Part shown: positions 1-8,301 of the stretch, in pieces
Layout of the letters: every line of letters begins with the position of its first letter
Numbering within the stretch: position 1 is the stretch's first letter
Origin: Dermabacter indicis
GTDB taxonomy: Bacteria > Actinomycetota > Actinomycetes > Actinomycetales > Dermabacteraceae
DNA length: 64,000 nucleotides
Direction: 5' to 3'
Assembly (NCBI GenBank): GCA_001403775.1
Contig: CYUG01000011.1
Span: 209,051-273,050 of the forward strand
Made by a program: the position numbers and the translations under genes
Notes under the pieces: model-generated
What the model saw: only the letters and a program-made list of their open reading frames with translations
What the model was told of the DNA's origin: nothing
The model's database searches: none

Positions 1-1424
1 TCGGCAAGCTTTCGCGCGCTCGGCATAAGGCCCGGGTTCTCACGCGACCCGTCCCCCTCGAAGACTGTGTCGACGGCCTGGGGAACAACCTGGTCGGAAA
101 GTGCCGATCGCACGCCGTTCACGCCTTCCTCGCTCATTTGGGTGAGCCCGCCGCACATGTCGTCGAGAGCCGAGACACGCGGGTCTCCGCTAAGGCGAGG
201 ATCAGCGCTAAAGGCCTGTTCGAGTTCCGTGCAGCTCGCGGCGAGTGTGCTCAGCGATTCCGCGAATCCCGGCTTGCCATCTCGGCCCGTGTCGAATGCT
301 TGATCGATGCCGTGCTGAAGCCCCTGGGTGAGCCCGTCTTGGGCTTGGGGAAGACCAGAAGCGTACTGCTCGAGGCCATCCGCCAGCTGCTGCGCGCCCT
401 CGGCAAGGCCGGGATTTTCCGCACTCCCGTCACCGTTGACTCCCGACGCGAGTTTCTCGGAACCTTGCCGAAGCCCGGGCTTCGCGTCGGTACCGTTGAT
501 TCCCTCGGAGAGTTCGGCAACACCTCCGGAAACCTTATGTGCGCCATCGGAAAGCGCACCGAGGCTGGTCGAGAGGTCGTGCGCGCCACCGGCGAGCCCG
601 TCCGTTCCGGAGGCAAGTGTGCCCGTGCCATCCGCGAGTTTGCGTGCACCGTCGGAGAGTTCCTTCGTACCCTGATCAAGCCCGCGCACGCCATCGGCGA
701 GTTTCCCCGCGCCGTCGTCCAGCGAGACCACGCCGCCATTCAGTTCGTCAATTCCCGTGGCGAGCTTGCCGGCGCCGTCGTCGAGGCCTTTCGCGCCGTC
801 GGCGAGTTCGTGGGCACCGTCGGACAGTTCACCTGCGCCATCGGCGGACTTGGTGAAGCCGTCTTTGAGGCTGTTGAAGCCCACGTACATTCCCTCGAGG
901 TACTGCTTTGCCATCGTCCCGTTGAACTCGCTCGCAACGACCTGGGTAACAGCCTGGCCCACCATCGAGTCGAGCATGCCCGAGGAGTCATTCGTGTTGA
1001 CGATCACGGTGGCCTGGCGAGCATCGGTCTTGCCCATGGTTCCCAGGTTGGTGCTGAAGTCCTTGGGGATCACGACGACCGCGGAATAGGTGCCGTCCTC
1101 GAGTCCGGCTTCGGCGTCTTCCTGCGTCGTGAGTCGCCAATCAAAACCCGTGGTATCGAGGTTTGCCGAGCTGTCGTCGGAATCATCTCCCTCCATGGTG
1201 CCCGGCTGCGTGAGCGCCCCCGCGAGAAGCCTTCCGAAGGGGACGGTTTGCGTTTGCCCGTCCACCTCCATTTCTGTCCCCTCATCGAGGTTGACCACGG
1301 CTGCGGGCACGTTTTCGAAGCCCGACGCGCGGTCTTTGAGCGCCCATATGCCAACGCCCGCCACGAGGAGCGGCAAGAGCACAACGACGAGAAGGGCTTT
1401 CGGGAAGCGAGCGAGGGTTTTCAT
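1..1424 (-). CDS. YhgE/Pip-family membrane protein (3' part outside window)
   Basis: The reading frame stays open from an ATG at 1424 to the left edge, so the C-terminal part is missing. The product starts with one hydrophobic segment (about residues 9-27) followed by an extracytoplasmic stretch. Beyond roughly residue 160 comes a long series of seven-residue repeats of the type A-x-x-L-x-D-G (for example ELSDGAHELADGAKGLDDG), the hallmark of YhgE/Pip (phage infection protein) family members, which are related to ABC-2 type permeases. The expected C-terminal membrane bundle would lie outside the window. The ATG overlaps the stop of the MMPL gene (ATGA, 1421-1424), so the two are probably translationally coupled and belong to one export unit under the TetR regulator at 4273. 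The substrate is unknown; family knowledge points to envelope export. Confidence 0.85.
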   Translation of the reverse strand, partial: MKTLARFPKALLVVVLLPLLVAGVGIWALKDRASGFENVPAAVVNLDEGTEMEVDGQTQTVPFGRLLAGALTQPGTMEGDDSDDSSANLDTTGFDWRLTTQEDAEAGLEDGTYSAVVVIPKDFSTNLGTMGKTDARQATVIVNTNDSSGMLDSMVGQAVTQVVASEFNGTMAKQYLEGMYVGFNSLKDGFTKSADGAGELSDGAHELADGAKGLDDGAGKLATGIDELNGGVVSLDDGAGKLADGVRGLDQGTKELSDGARKLADGTGTLASGTDGLAGGAHDLSTSLGALSDGAHKVSGGVAELSEGINGTDAKPGLRQGSEKLASGVNGDGSAENPGLAEGAQQLADGLEQYASGLPQAQDGLTQGLQHGIDQAFDTGRDGKPGFAESLSTLAASCTELEQAFSADPRLSGDPRVSALDDMCGGLTQMSEEGVNGVRSALSDQVVPQAVDTVFEGDGSRENPGLMPSARKLA

Positions 1425-4171
1425 GCGTATGCCTCCGCATCCGTGTGTAGTGGCAGGGGATCGGTGTGGTCGGTGACGAGGTGTGCGAGGGGAAGGACCT
1501 CGACGCGCGCGGGGTCCCGCAGACGTTCGGCAAGGCCCTCAGTCAGGGCGTCCACGCCGATGACGATTGTTGCTCCGTGTGAGGCAAGCAGTTCGAGTCG
1601 GTCAAGCGCCGTGTCGCCGGCTTCGAGAAGTTCGGAAAGGGATTCGATGACGAGAATCCGCGTGTCGCGTTCTCGCACGAGCGCCTGGCCACATGTGCTA
1701 CCGCGGCCTTCGGGGTAGCACTCGACATGTGTTTGCGCCGCTCCCGTCTCGCCAGGAACCTGGCGGTCGTGCACGAAGAGCGTGCCTGAGGAGGGCTCAA
1801 GGCGCGCCGCGAGGAGCGAGAGGACGCTTGCGCGCGCGTCCGCGTCTTCGCATGCAAGAAGCGTGATGGACCCGGGGGCGAGAGCCCCGGAGAGTGGGCC
1901 GAGCGTTCCGCGGCCGCTCACTCGCGGGATTTCGACGTCGCGAAGCCGCAGCGCGCTGGCGCCGTTCGCCGCCGTCCATTCGCGGTGCTCGAGGGCAATT
2001 CCTAGCCCTTCGCCTTCGACATCGAGGTGGGGGAGGAGACGGTCAAGTGCGGCCGGAAAGCGCCAGGCGTGATCGCCGAGGAGGGCGAGAACGGCTGGCA
2101 CGAGCGTCATGCGCACAACGAAAGCATCCACGAAAACGCCGACGGCGAGGGAAAGAGCGATCGGCTGAATCATGTACATCGATCCGGGCACGAAGCCCGC
2201 GAAGATGAAGATCATGATCGCCGCGGCGGCAATGACGACGGGAGCCGATGCCGTGAAGCCCTTGATGATGGCCTGACGGGCATCGCGAGTGTGCATGTAC
2301 TCTTCGCGCATGCGCGTCACGAGGAAGACCTCGTAGTCCATGGCGAGGCCGAAGAGCACTCCGAGCGTCATGATTGGCAGGAAGGCAATCACGGGTCCCG
2401 TCGCCTTCGCCTGAAGGAGGTCTGCGCCCCACCCGTAGGTGAACGCCATGGAGGTCACTCCGAAAGCAGCACCTGCGGAAAGAAGGAACCCGACAGCGGC
2501 TTTCAGCGGTACCCAGATGCTTCGGAACACCATCGCGAGAAGCACGAGGGAAAGCCCCACGACGAAAACCGTGAAGGGGAGCAGCGCCTTGTCGAGGCGG
2601 TCGGCGATGTCGATCGCGACGGCGGTGGCTCCCGTGATCTTGATGTCGGAGATGCCGAGGTCTTTCTCCCACGTGGGTGCATCGGTGCGTAGCGTGTCCA
2701 CGACGTTCTTGGTGAGCTCTGAGGTGGGGCCTTCGGTGGGTCGAAGGACCACGACACCCATGTCGGCTCCCATATTGGGCGTGGCGATTTGAACGCTGTC
2801 CACGCCGTCGATCGCGAGGATGTCGCGCTCGAGTTCGTCCATGACGCCGAGCGGATCCTTCGTGTTGATGATGTCGGCGGTCAGCATGATTGTGGCGTTG
2901 TGGCCCGCGCCGAATTTCTCGGTCACGATGTCGTAGGCGTCGCGACCGTACGAGCCCGGATCCTCCGTGCCTTGGTCGGGGAGCGCAAGTTCGAGGTCTT
3001 TGAACGGAATGGCCACCGCGCCGAGCCCCACCGTGACCACGATGATCGTCACGAGAGGGAAGCGAATGGCGGCGCGCACCCAGCGTTCAAGCAGGGGAGT
3101 GCGGGCAGCGCGGGTAGAGGGGTCCGACGCTTGCTGGGTGGTGCGTTGACGCTGGCGTTTGGGGCGGATTTTCTCGCCAAAGAGCCCAAGGATTGCGGGC
3201 AGGAGCGTGAGCGCGGCGAGCACGTTGCACGCGACCGCCACTGCGGACACAACGCCCATGACGGTGATGAAGGGGATGCCGGTGATGAACAGCCCCACGA
3301 GGGCGATCACGACGGTGAGGCCCGCGAAGATGACGGCGCTACCGCTCGTGGCGGTTGCGCGTGCGATGGATTCGTAAGGATCGAGGCCGCTTCGAAGCTG
3401 GTCGAGGTGCCGCGAGACGATGAAGAGCGAGTAGTCGATGCCCACGGCGAGGCCGAGCATGAGGGCGAGAGTCGGGGTTGCCGAGGAGATCGTGAAGATG
3501 CTCGTGCCCATGAACATGACGATCATCGAGACGATGATGCCCGTAATCGCGGTGACGATGGGAATGAAGGCGGAGCGCACTGCGCGGAATACGATGCTGA
3601 GCACAATGAGGGCGGCGATCACGCCGAGTACCTCCATGATGCTCATCCCCATTTCGGGGGTCATCGTGACCTGACCACCGATGTAGGCGTGGAGGCCATT
3701 GCTCGTGTGAGTTGTGTCGTCAACGATGTCCGTGAGCCCGTTCAAGGTTTCTTTGGGGACGGCGTCGAGCTCGGGGTCGAGCTGGATGTTCGCGATGATC
3801 GCGGTGCCGTCCTCGCTTTTTTCGCCCGGCATGTCCTTGTCGAACGGATTTGTTGCGGTTTCGACGCCTTCGACCTCGCGGGCGCGGTCCATCGCTTTGA
3901 TGATCTGGTTCTCGTGGGCGGTGATGGGGGAGCCATCTTCGCTGACGAAAATCATCTGGCCACCCGTGCCACCGAGCTGCGGGAAGCGCGTCGCGAGGGA
4001 GTCGAGGCCTTCTTGAGATTCGGTTCCGGGGATGCTGAAGGCGTCGTCAAGGCCTTTCCCGAGGGTGATCGCGCCGGCGGCGGCGAGGAGGATGATCGCG
4101 AACCACGTGCCGAGAACTTTCCAGGGCGAGCGTGCGGCGCTGAGGCCGAGGCGGTACAGGGTCGATGACAC
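1421..4171 (-). CDS. MMPL/RND-family transporter with C-terminal ABC-ATPase-like domain
   Basis: This 916-residue membrane protein starts at a GTG preceded by GAGGAG. Residues about 1-730 have the MMPL layout: one N-terminal helix, a large outside loop, a bundle of helices near 180-340, then the same pattern again (helix near 380, loop, helices near 590-720). MMPL proteins use ion gradients to export lipids or drugs. Unusually, about 190 residues follow the last helix. From residue 741 they read like an ABC ATP-binding domain: LRLRDVEI, APGSITLL at the place before Walker A, SVLSLLAARLEPSSGTL after it, and a hydrophobic strand ending in an acidic residue (RILVIES) at the Walker B place. The Walker A lysine is absent (ACEDADARAS), so the tail probably does not hydrolyse ATP. 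The gene is divergent from tetR, and its stop overlaps the YhgE start. Confidence is high for MMPL, moderate for the tail. Confidence 0.9.
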   Translation of the reverse strand: MSSTLYRLGLSAARSPWKVLGTWFAIILLAAAGAITLGKGLDDAFSIPGTESQEGLDSLATRFPQLGGTGGQMIFVSEDGSPITAHENQIIKAMDRAREVEGVETATNPFDKDMPGEKSEDGTAIIANIQLDPELDAVPKETLNGLTDIVDDTTHTSNGLHAYIGGQVTMTPEMGMSIMEVLGVIAALIVLSIVFRAVRSAFIPIVTAITGIIVSMIVMFMGTSIFTISSATPTLALMLGLAVGIDYSLFIVSRHLDQLRSGLDPYESIARATATSGSAVIFAGLTVVIALVGLFITGIPFITVMGVVSAVAVACNVLAALTLLPAILGLFGEKIRPKRQRQRTTQQASDPSTRAARTPLLERWVRAAIRFPLVTIIVVTVGLGAVAIPFKDLELALPDQGTEDPGSYGRDAYDIVTEKFGAGHNATIMLTADIINTKDPLGVMDELERDILAIDGVDSVQIATPNMGADMGVVVLRPTEGPTSELTKNVVDTLRTDAPTWEKDLGISDIKITGATAVAIDIADRLDKALLPFTVFVVGLSLVLLAMVFRSIWVPLKAAVGFLLSAGAAFGVTSMAFTYGWGADLLQAKATGPVIAFLPIMTLGVLFGLAMDYEVFLVTRMREEYMHTRDARQAIIKGFTASAPVVIAAAAIMIFIFAGFVPGSMYMIQPIALSLAVGVFVDAFVVRMTLVPAVLALLGDHAWRFPAALDRLLPHLDVEGEGLGIALEHREWTAANGASALRLRDVEIPRVSGRGTLGPLSGALAPGSITLLACEDADARASVLSLLAARLEPSSGTLFVHDRQVPGETGAAQTHVECYPEGRGSTCGQALVRERDTRILVIESLSELLEAGDTALDRLELLASHGATIVIGVDALTEGLAERLRDPARVEVLPLAHLVTDHTDPLPLHTDAEAYA

Positions 4172-4188
4172 GAATGCTCCTCGCTACT

Positions 4189-4241
4189 CTCGAGACACTG
4201 AATACACTTTCGTATCGAGTTCGATACTAAAATGTCTCGAG
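4189..4241. promoter_or_regulatory. Probable TetR operator region between divergent MMPL and tetR genes
   Basis: The 101-base gap between the two divergent starts holds two nested inverted repeats. The inner one is GTATCGA-gt-TCGATAC (4212-4227), perfect over 7 bp per arm. The outer pair is CTCGAGACA (4189-4197) and TGTCTCGAG (4233-4241), perfect over 9 bp. TetR-type regulators usually bind palindromes in exactly this position and repress both themselves and the neighbouring exporter. Binding of the adjacent TetR protein is inferred from position only. Confidence 0.6.
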
Positions 4242-4272
4242 TAGGACCCGTAAGGCCATCAGGAGCAATATC

Positions 4273-4941
4273 GTGGACGTCACAGCCTCGGAGGGCGCGC
4301 AGCAGGCGCGATCCAAGGAGAACACTCGCCGAAGGCTCGTCGACGCCTCCATCGACGTTTTCACGCAGAAGGGCGTTGAGGGGGCCACGGTCGATGACCT
4401 CACTCGGGCCGCGGGCTTCACGCGCGGCGCTTTCTATTCAAACTTTTCCTCGAAAGACGAGGTCTTTTGGGAGGCCTTCACCGAGGTCACGACGCGGGCG
4501 CTAGCGGCCACGCAGCCCTTCCCGAATGCCGAAGACCAGGGGAACGGCGCCCCTGAAAGCGCCGGCGAACCAGACCTTCTCGAGTCCCTCGAATCACTTC
4601 GTCCGCTCGGCCTTGCCTGGTACCTCATGCACACCGAGGCCGTGTCACTCTCCCTTCAAAACATCGACGCTCGTACGCACCTCGGGCGCGAGCGTGATCG
4701 CCTCATCACAGGGATTGCGCAGATCTTCGAAGAGCTTTCGGCGAGATACCCGATCACCCTCACCGTTCCGGCAGAAACACTTGCGGAAACACTTCTCGGG
4801 GTCTATCTCAACCGCATGGTCGCTGAACTCGCCACGGGGGAGAGGCTCGAGGAAGACACCTCCCGCATTCTCGAAGCGATCCTCGACGCCTTCGTTGAAG
4901 GATGTGACACACACGCTCCCGCAATGCCTTGGAAGCAATGA
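4273..4941 (+). CDS. TetR/AcrR-family transcriptional regulator
   Basis: A 222-residue regulator starting at GTG 4273, preceded by AGGAG. The N-terminal third has the TetR helix-turn-helix signature: RRRLVDASIDVFTQKGVEGA, then VDDLTRAAGFTRGAFYSNF and SSKDEVFWEAF, at about residues 20-70. The rest is a helical ligand-binding and dimer domain of the usual length. The gene faces away from the MMPL/YhgE genes across a shared 101-base promoter region with two palindromes, so it very likely controls those exporters and itself. The ligand cannot be deduced. Family assignment is secure; target assignment is from context. Confidence 0.93.
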   Translation: MDVTASEGAQQARSKENTRRRLVDASIDVFTQKGVEGATVDDLTRAAGFTRGAFYSNFSSKDEVFWEAFTEVTTRALAATQPFPNAEDQGNGAPESAGEPDLLESLESLRPLGLAWYLMHTEAVSLSLQNIDARTHLGRERDRLITGIAQIFEELSARYPITLTVPAETLAETLLGVYLNRMVAELATGERLEEDTSRILEAILDAFVEGCDTHAPAMPWKQ

Positions 4942-4970
4942 GGAGGGCGAAGCGGCTCTAAGGGAGGCGC

Positions 4971-5208
4971 ATGGGAGAAAACGCCACGGACTCACCACAC
5001 ACCAAGTCGAGCAGCAAGGCCGCGTACGCGACGCGAGGAAATTCGCATTACGACCTTCGGCAAGTGGCTCAACTACACGGCTTTCGGGTTCCTCTACAAG
5101 GTCATCGTGCAGTACCTCGCGATTCCTGTGACAGCTTTCGTGATCGCAGAGCTCAAGAAGGCGGAACCGAGCTACCAGGAAGCCCTTGCCCAGTCCCGGA
5201 TTGCATAG
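4971..5208 (+). pseudogene. Small ORF interrupted by a frameshift (unknown family)
   Basis: A plausible start ATG at 4971 follows GGGAGG and opens with MGENATDSPHTKSSSKAAYA, but that frame soon turns into low-complexity Arg/His-rich sequence. One base over, with no upstream start codon, lies a convincing protein end at about 5038-5208: ITTFGKWLNYTAFGFLYKVI, then VQYLAIPVTAFVIAELKKAE and PSYQEALAQSRIA before a TAG at 5206-5208. The join would need a +1 shift near 5035. The simplest reading is a single small protein of about 78 residues with a hydrophobic central segment, broken by an indel (true decay or a sequencing error). A programmed shift is less likely because no slippery run is visible. 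I do not recognise the family. Confidence 0.45.
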
Positions 5209-5255
5209 AGGCTGTGGGGGTTTCCGCAAGTGGATTGCATAGGGCTTGTGGGGGT
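5198..5255. repeat. Two-copy imperfect 24-bp direct repeat, period 34
   Basis: Copy 1 is at 5198-5221 and copy 2 at 5232-5255. Both begin GGATTGCATAG and end TGTGGGGGT, with differences only in the middle. The first copy carries the TAG stop of the broken small ORF. The block lies downstream of tetR in a non-coding stretch and looks like a local duplication. Confidence 0.7.
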
Positions 5256-5404
5256 AAAGCCTCCACTCCTCACATATCGCCGATAATGTACGTTATGTAA
5301 AGTGGGCGCGGGGAACGGCCACACTTTCGATCCGACGGCTGCCCCTCCACCGTCGGACCCCTCCCCGAACACGAACCCGGACTAAAGCCGACAAAGCTGA
5401 GTTC
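5256..5404. other. Non-coding gap before trhO with a near-palindrome and a hairpin
   Basis: No gene is seen here. A 14-base near-palindrome, ATAATGTACGTTAT (5283-5296), has one mismatched pair and sits in an unusually AT-rich patch. A hairpin with 8-bp arms, TCCGACGG (5331-5338) and CCGTCGGA (5350-5357), lies 48 bases beyond the trhO stop and could end trhO transcription, although no U-run follows on either strand. Confidence 0.4.
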
Positions 5405-6286
5405 CTACGCCCCGCATTCCCCGCACGATGGCGCGAGGCCTTTCTCCGTACACGAGTCACACCGCAGAAACTGCCTGCGGCACGACGGGTTCACGCAATT
5501 GACGTAGACGGGAGTCTTCTCACCGCACGCAACGCACGAGCCGAGCGATTCCGCACCCTCACCGAATTCCATGTGCATGCGTCCGTCGAACACGTAGAGC
5601 GAGCCATCCCAGAGACCCGAATTGCCGTACTTTTCGCCGTAGCGAACGATGCCGCCGTCGAGCTGGTACACGTCCGTGAAACCACGGTTTTTCATGAGCA
5701 CGGTGAGAACCTCGCAACGAATGCCACCCGTGCAGTACGTGACAACCGGCCGATTCTTGAGGTCGTCATACATGCCAGATTCAAGCTCGCCGACGAAGTC
5801 CCTCGTCGTTTCGGTCTCGGGCACGATCGCCCCGCGAAAACGCCCGATTTCCGCCTCCATGCGATTGCGCCCATCAAAGAACACCACGTCCTCACCGCGC
5901 GACTCCACGAGCCGGTGCAGGTCCTCGGGGCTGAGGTGCTCTCCCCCGCCAATCACGCCTTCGGCCCCAACTTTGATTTCCTCCGGGACGGTAAAAGTCA
6001 CGAGCTCGTCCCGAACCTTCACCGAGAGCTTCGGAAAGTCCTCGCCCGTGCCGTCCGACCATTTGATATCGGCATCGCGGAAAGGAGCGTAGGCGCGCGT
6101 ACGCTTGACGTACTGCTTGACTGCCCCGATCTCGCCGCCAACGGTGGCGTTGATGCCGTCTTTCGAGACGATCACGCGCCCCTTGAGACCCAGCGAATCT
6201 GCGAGGGCGAACTGCCAGAGTTTCACTGCCTCCGGATCAGCGAGCGGAGTGAAAACATAGAAGAGAACGATTTTGTGAACGGCCAC
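5405..6286 (-). CDS. trhO: tRNA uridine(34) hydroxylase, rhodanese-like (TrhO/YceA)
   Basis: A 293-residue protein with the full TrhO/YceA layout: an N-terminal acylphosphatase-like part (about 1-100), a central rhodanese domain with its active-site cysteine in [12 protein letters not shown] (Cys185), and a C-terminal metal-binding part with paired cysteines (251/254, 264/269, 276/279, 288/291). Characterised family members help make 5-hydroxyuridine at position 34 of certain tRNAs in an oxygen-dependent way. The start is a GTG at 6286. The gene is divergent from the PAC2 gene and stands alone. The assignment is firm from the motif order and length. Confidence 0.93.
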   Translation of the reverse strand: MAVHKIVLFYVFTPLADPEAVKLWQFALADSLGLKGRVIVSKDGINATVGGEIGAVKQYVKRTRAYAPFRDADIKWSDGTGEDFPKLSVKVRDELVTFTVPEEIKVGAEGVIGGGEHLSPEDLHRLVESRGEDVVFFDGRNRMEAEIGRFRGAIVPETETTRDFVGELESGMYDDLKNRPVVTYCTGGIRCEVLTVLMKNRGFTDVYQLDGGIVRYGEKYGNSGLWDGSLYVFDGRMHMEFGEGAESLGSCVACGEKTPVYVNCVNPSCRRQFLRCDSCTEKGLAPSCGECGA

Positions 6287-6370
6287 GTCACAAGTCTAGT
6301 CGTCCGAGGAATAACTCTCCGACGACCGGACGTTCAATGGAGCATAAGACGTGCACACTAGGAGGTTTTC

Positions 6371-7327
6371 GTGCTCGATCCCACCACGCTCTTCAGCTAT
6401 GAGCGCGATGTTGACTCGCGTTCTCTCCACGCGAGCACGCTCGTCGTGACCCTCGGCTCGTTTGTGGACTCCGGGCGTGTCCAGGAGAAACTCGACGAGT
6501 TCATTACGGACAACTACCCGAACCGACTCGTAGGAACGTTCGATTCCGATCAGGTCATCGACTACACGGCGGTGCGTCCGCCAATCTCACTCGAACAGGA
6601 CCACCTCACCGGTTATTCCTCCCCTTCGCTCACGCTTCGAGAAGTCACTCCCGAAGGCGAAAAACCTTTCCTGCTTTTGAGCGGCCCCGAGCCGAACTTC
6701 CAGTGGGAACGCGTCGCGCATGCCGTGCGCATCATCGTCGAGCAACTCGGCGTCACGCGCACCCTCGTCGCCACGAGCTTCCCTGGCGCGACCCCGCACA
6801 CGAGGCCCGTCGCCGTGAGTCGCTACGCGGGCGATCCCGAGGACCTTGTTCTCGCGAACCCGTTTCCTGGAACGATTGAGATGCGGGCCTCTTTCCCTGC
6901 CCTGCTCATCGTGCGGATGGCCGAGGCAGGGCACCCGATCATCGGGCTCGCCGCTCATGTGCCCTCCTACGCGCACGAAGTCGAGTACTACCCCGCACTC
7001 CCGGCACTCTTTACGGCGATCGATATCGAAGGTGGGCCCGCTTTCACCCCCACGAAGGAACTCGACGAGAAAATCGCCGAGGTTCGCGAGGCTCTCGACC
7101 AGAGCGCGGCCGAAAATGAGCAACTGGCCTCCCTCATTAAAGGCTTTGAGGAGAACTACTCGCGCATGGACGGCATGGTGCAGCACCTCTCCCCCGGGAG
7201 CGAAGCTCCCCTGCCGGGCGCCGAGAACCTCACCGACGAGGTCGAGGACTTCCTCAAGGAGATGTCAGATGAGCCGGAAAACACGGATGGGCACAACGGT
7301 GACGGTGGCCCGGATTCGGTAGGCTAA
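6371..7327 (+). CDS. PAC2-family protein
   Basis: This 318-residue protein starts at a GTG behind AGGAGG. It belongs to the PAC2 (proteasome assembly chaperone 2-like) family common in actinobacteria, recognisable from a VVTLGSFVDSG segment near residue 26, SGPEPNFQWERVAHAV in the middle, and GLAAHVPSYAHEVEYYPA in the second half, followed by a charged helical C-terminus. The bacterial function is not settled; the name comes from eukaryotic proteasome chaperones. Five bases separate its stop from the downstream ParA-like gene, so the two are almost certainly co-transcribed. Confidence 0.85.
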   Translation: MLDPTTLFSYERDVDSRSLHASTLVVTLGSFVDSGRVQEKLDEFITDNYPNRLVGTFDSDQVIDYTAVRPPISLEQDHLTGYSSPSLTLREVTPEGEKPFLLLSGPEPNFQWERVAHAVRIIVEQLGVTRTLVATSFPGATPHTRPVAVSRYAGDPEDLVLANPFPGTIEMRASFPALLIVRMAEAGHPIIGLAAHVPSYAHEVEYYPALPALFTAIDIEGGPAFTPTKELDEKIAEVREALDQSAAENEQLASLIKGFEENYSRMDGMVQHLSPGSEAPLPGAENLTDEVEDFLKEMSDEPENTDGHNGDGGPDSVG

Positions 7328-7332
7328 ATCCC

Positions 7333-8142
7333 GTGTTTGTCGTCAGCGTTTATTCACTCAAAGGTGGCGTCGGAAAAACTTCCGTCACCCTCGGCCTCGC
7401 GTCCGCTGCCCTCAACCAGGGCGTGAACGCACTCGTTCTTGACCTCGACCCCCAGGGCGATACGACTCTCGGGCTTCTTGGTCACCCCGGTGGAGAGCCG
7501 GATATCGCTGAAGTCATTGCCTCGGGGCGCACCGAGACCGTGGATCGGGCAATCGTGCAAACGCCTTGGGCGCAGCACGATGACGGTACGGCCTCCGCGT
7601 CGAGCCACCTCGACATTATCCCCGGCAGCCACCGCTCTTCGCGCTTGGACTCCCCCGCGCTCGCCCGTCGCGGCGTCCGGCGCCTCCGCGAGGCACTCGA
7701 TAAGCGATCATTTCACTACGACATCGTTCTTATTGACTGTCCACCGTCGCTCAATGGACTCACGCAGATGGCTCTCGCGGCGTCGGACCGCTCGATCGTC
7801 ATTTCCGAGCCAGGTTTCTTCGCGGTTTCCGCGGCCGATCGCGCGCTCAAACTCGCCGAAGAACTCCAGGAGACCGGCATCGCCCCACGTCTGCAGCCGC
7901 TTGGCATTCTCGTGAACCGCTATCGCCCCCGCAGCGTCGAGCATCAGTTTCGCCTCAACGAAATGCGCGAACTCTTCGGCGATCGCGTTCTCGAGCCGGT
8001 TCTTGAAGAGCGAGTTGGCCTCCAGCAGGCACAGGGCGGCGCAATCCCGCTTCACGAGTACGAAGGCTCGAGCGCAAAGCGGCTCACGCAGGACTTTGAT
8101 CGCCTGCTCTCCACGATCATGGACTCTCGCCAGAACTCCTAA
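7333..8142 (+). CDS. ParA/Soj-like P-loop ATPase without a ParB partner
   Basis: A 269-residue P-loop ATPase of the ParA/MinD superfamily. The deviant Walker A motif KGGVGKTS is at residues 10-17, followed by LDLDPQGDTT and a Walker B strand IVLIDCPPSL near residue 138. It lacks any N-terminal DNA-binding extension. No parB or parS-like clustered palindromes are nearby, so it is an orphan ParA, more probably positioning a cell structure or working with the upstream PAC2 protein than segregating this chromosome. The start is a GTG five bases after the PAC2 stop. Two hairpins follow the stop. A second ParA-type gene lies at 16976-17845. Confidence 0.88.
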   Translation: MFVVSVYSLKGGVGKTSVTLGLASAALNQGVNALVLDLDPQGDTTLGLLGHPGGEPDIAEVIASGRTETVDRAIVQTPWAQHDDGTASASSHLDIIPGSHRSSRLDSPALARRGVRRLREALDKRSFHYDIVLIDCPPSLNGLTQMALAASDRSIVISEPGFFAVSAADRALKLAEELQETGIAPRLQPLGILVNRYRPRSVEHQFRLNEMRELFGDRVLEPVLEERVGLQQAQGGAIPLHEYEGSSAKRLTQDFDRLLSTIMDSRQNS

Positions 8143-8157
8143 AATCGCCCGGGTGGA

Positions 8158-8249
8158 GAGTGGCCCCCACCGGTGGCCACTCCCCCGCATAAAAAACTCA
8201 CGCCCCTCTCGCATGTCAATAATCCCGACATGACACGCGAGAGGGGCGT
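8158..8249. terminator. Tandem hairpins between convergent parA-like and ftsR genes
   Basis: Hairpin 1 has arms GAGTGGCC (8158-8165) and GGCCACTC (8175-8182). Hairpin 2 is stronger: 13-bp arms, ACGCCCCTCTCGC (8200-8212) with GCGAGAGGGGCGT (8237-8249), plus an inner ATGTC/GACAT stem. An A-run at 8191-8196, just before hairpin 2, supplies a U-run on the minus strand, which suits termination of ftsR. The element probably works in both directions. Confidence 0.75.
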
Positions 8250-8301
8250 CAGTTCACTATGAAGATGTGGCGTGCGTAGCGTTACGCCGGAAGAACTGTC
8301 C

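Noticed and set aside
138-1718. A 526-codon plus-strand frame over the YhgE and MMPL genes
   Set aside because: Antisense shadow; its repeats (VGEF, IGEF) are the mirror of the repeated Asp-Gly units of the YhgE protein.
2789-4168. A 459-codon plus-strand frame full of His, Asp and Glu
   Set aside because: Antisense to the MMPL membrane helices; the composition is that expected from reversed hydrophobic codons.
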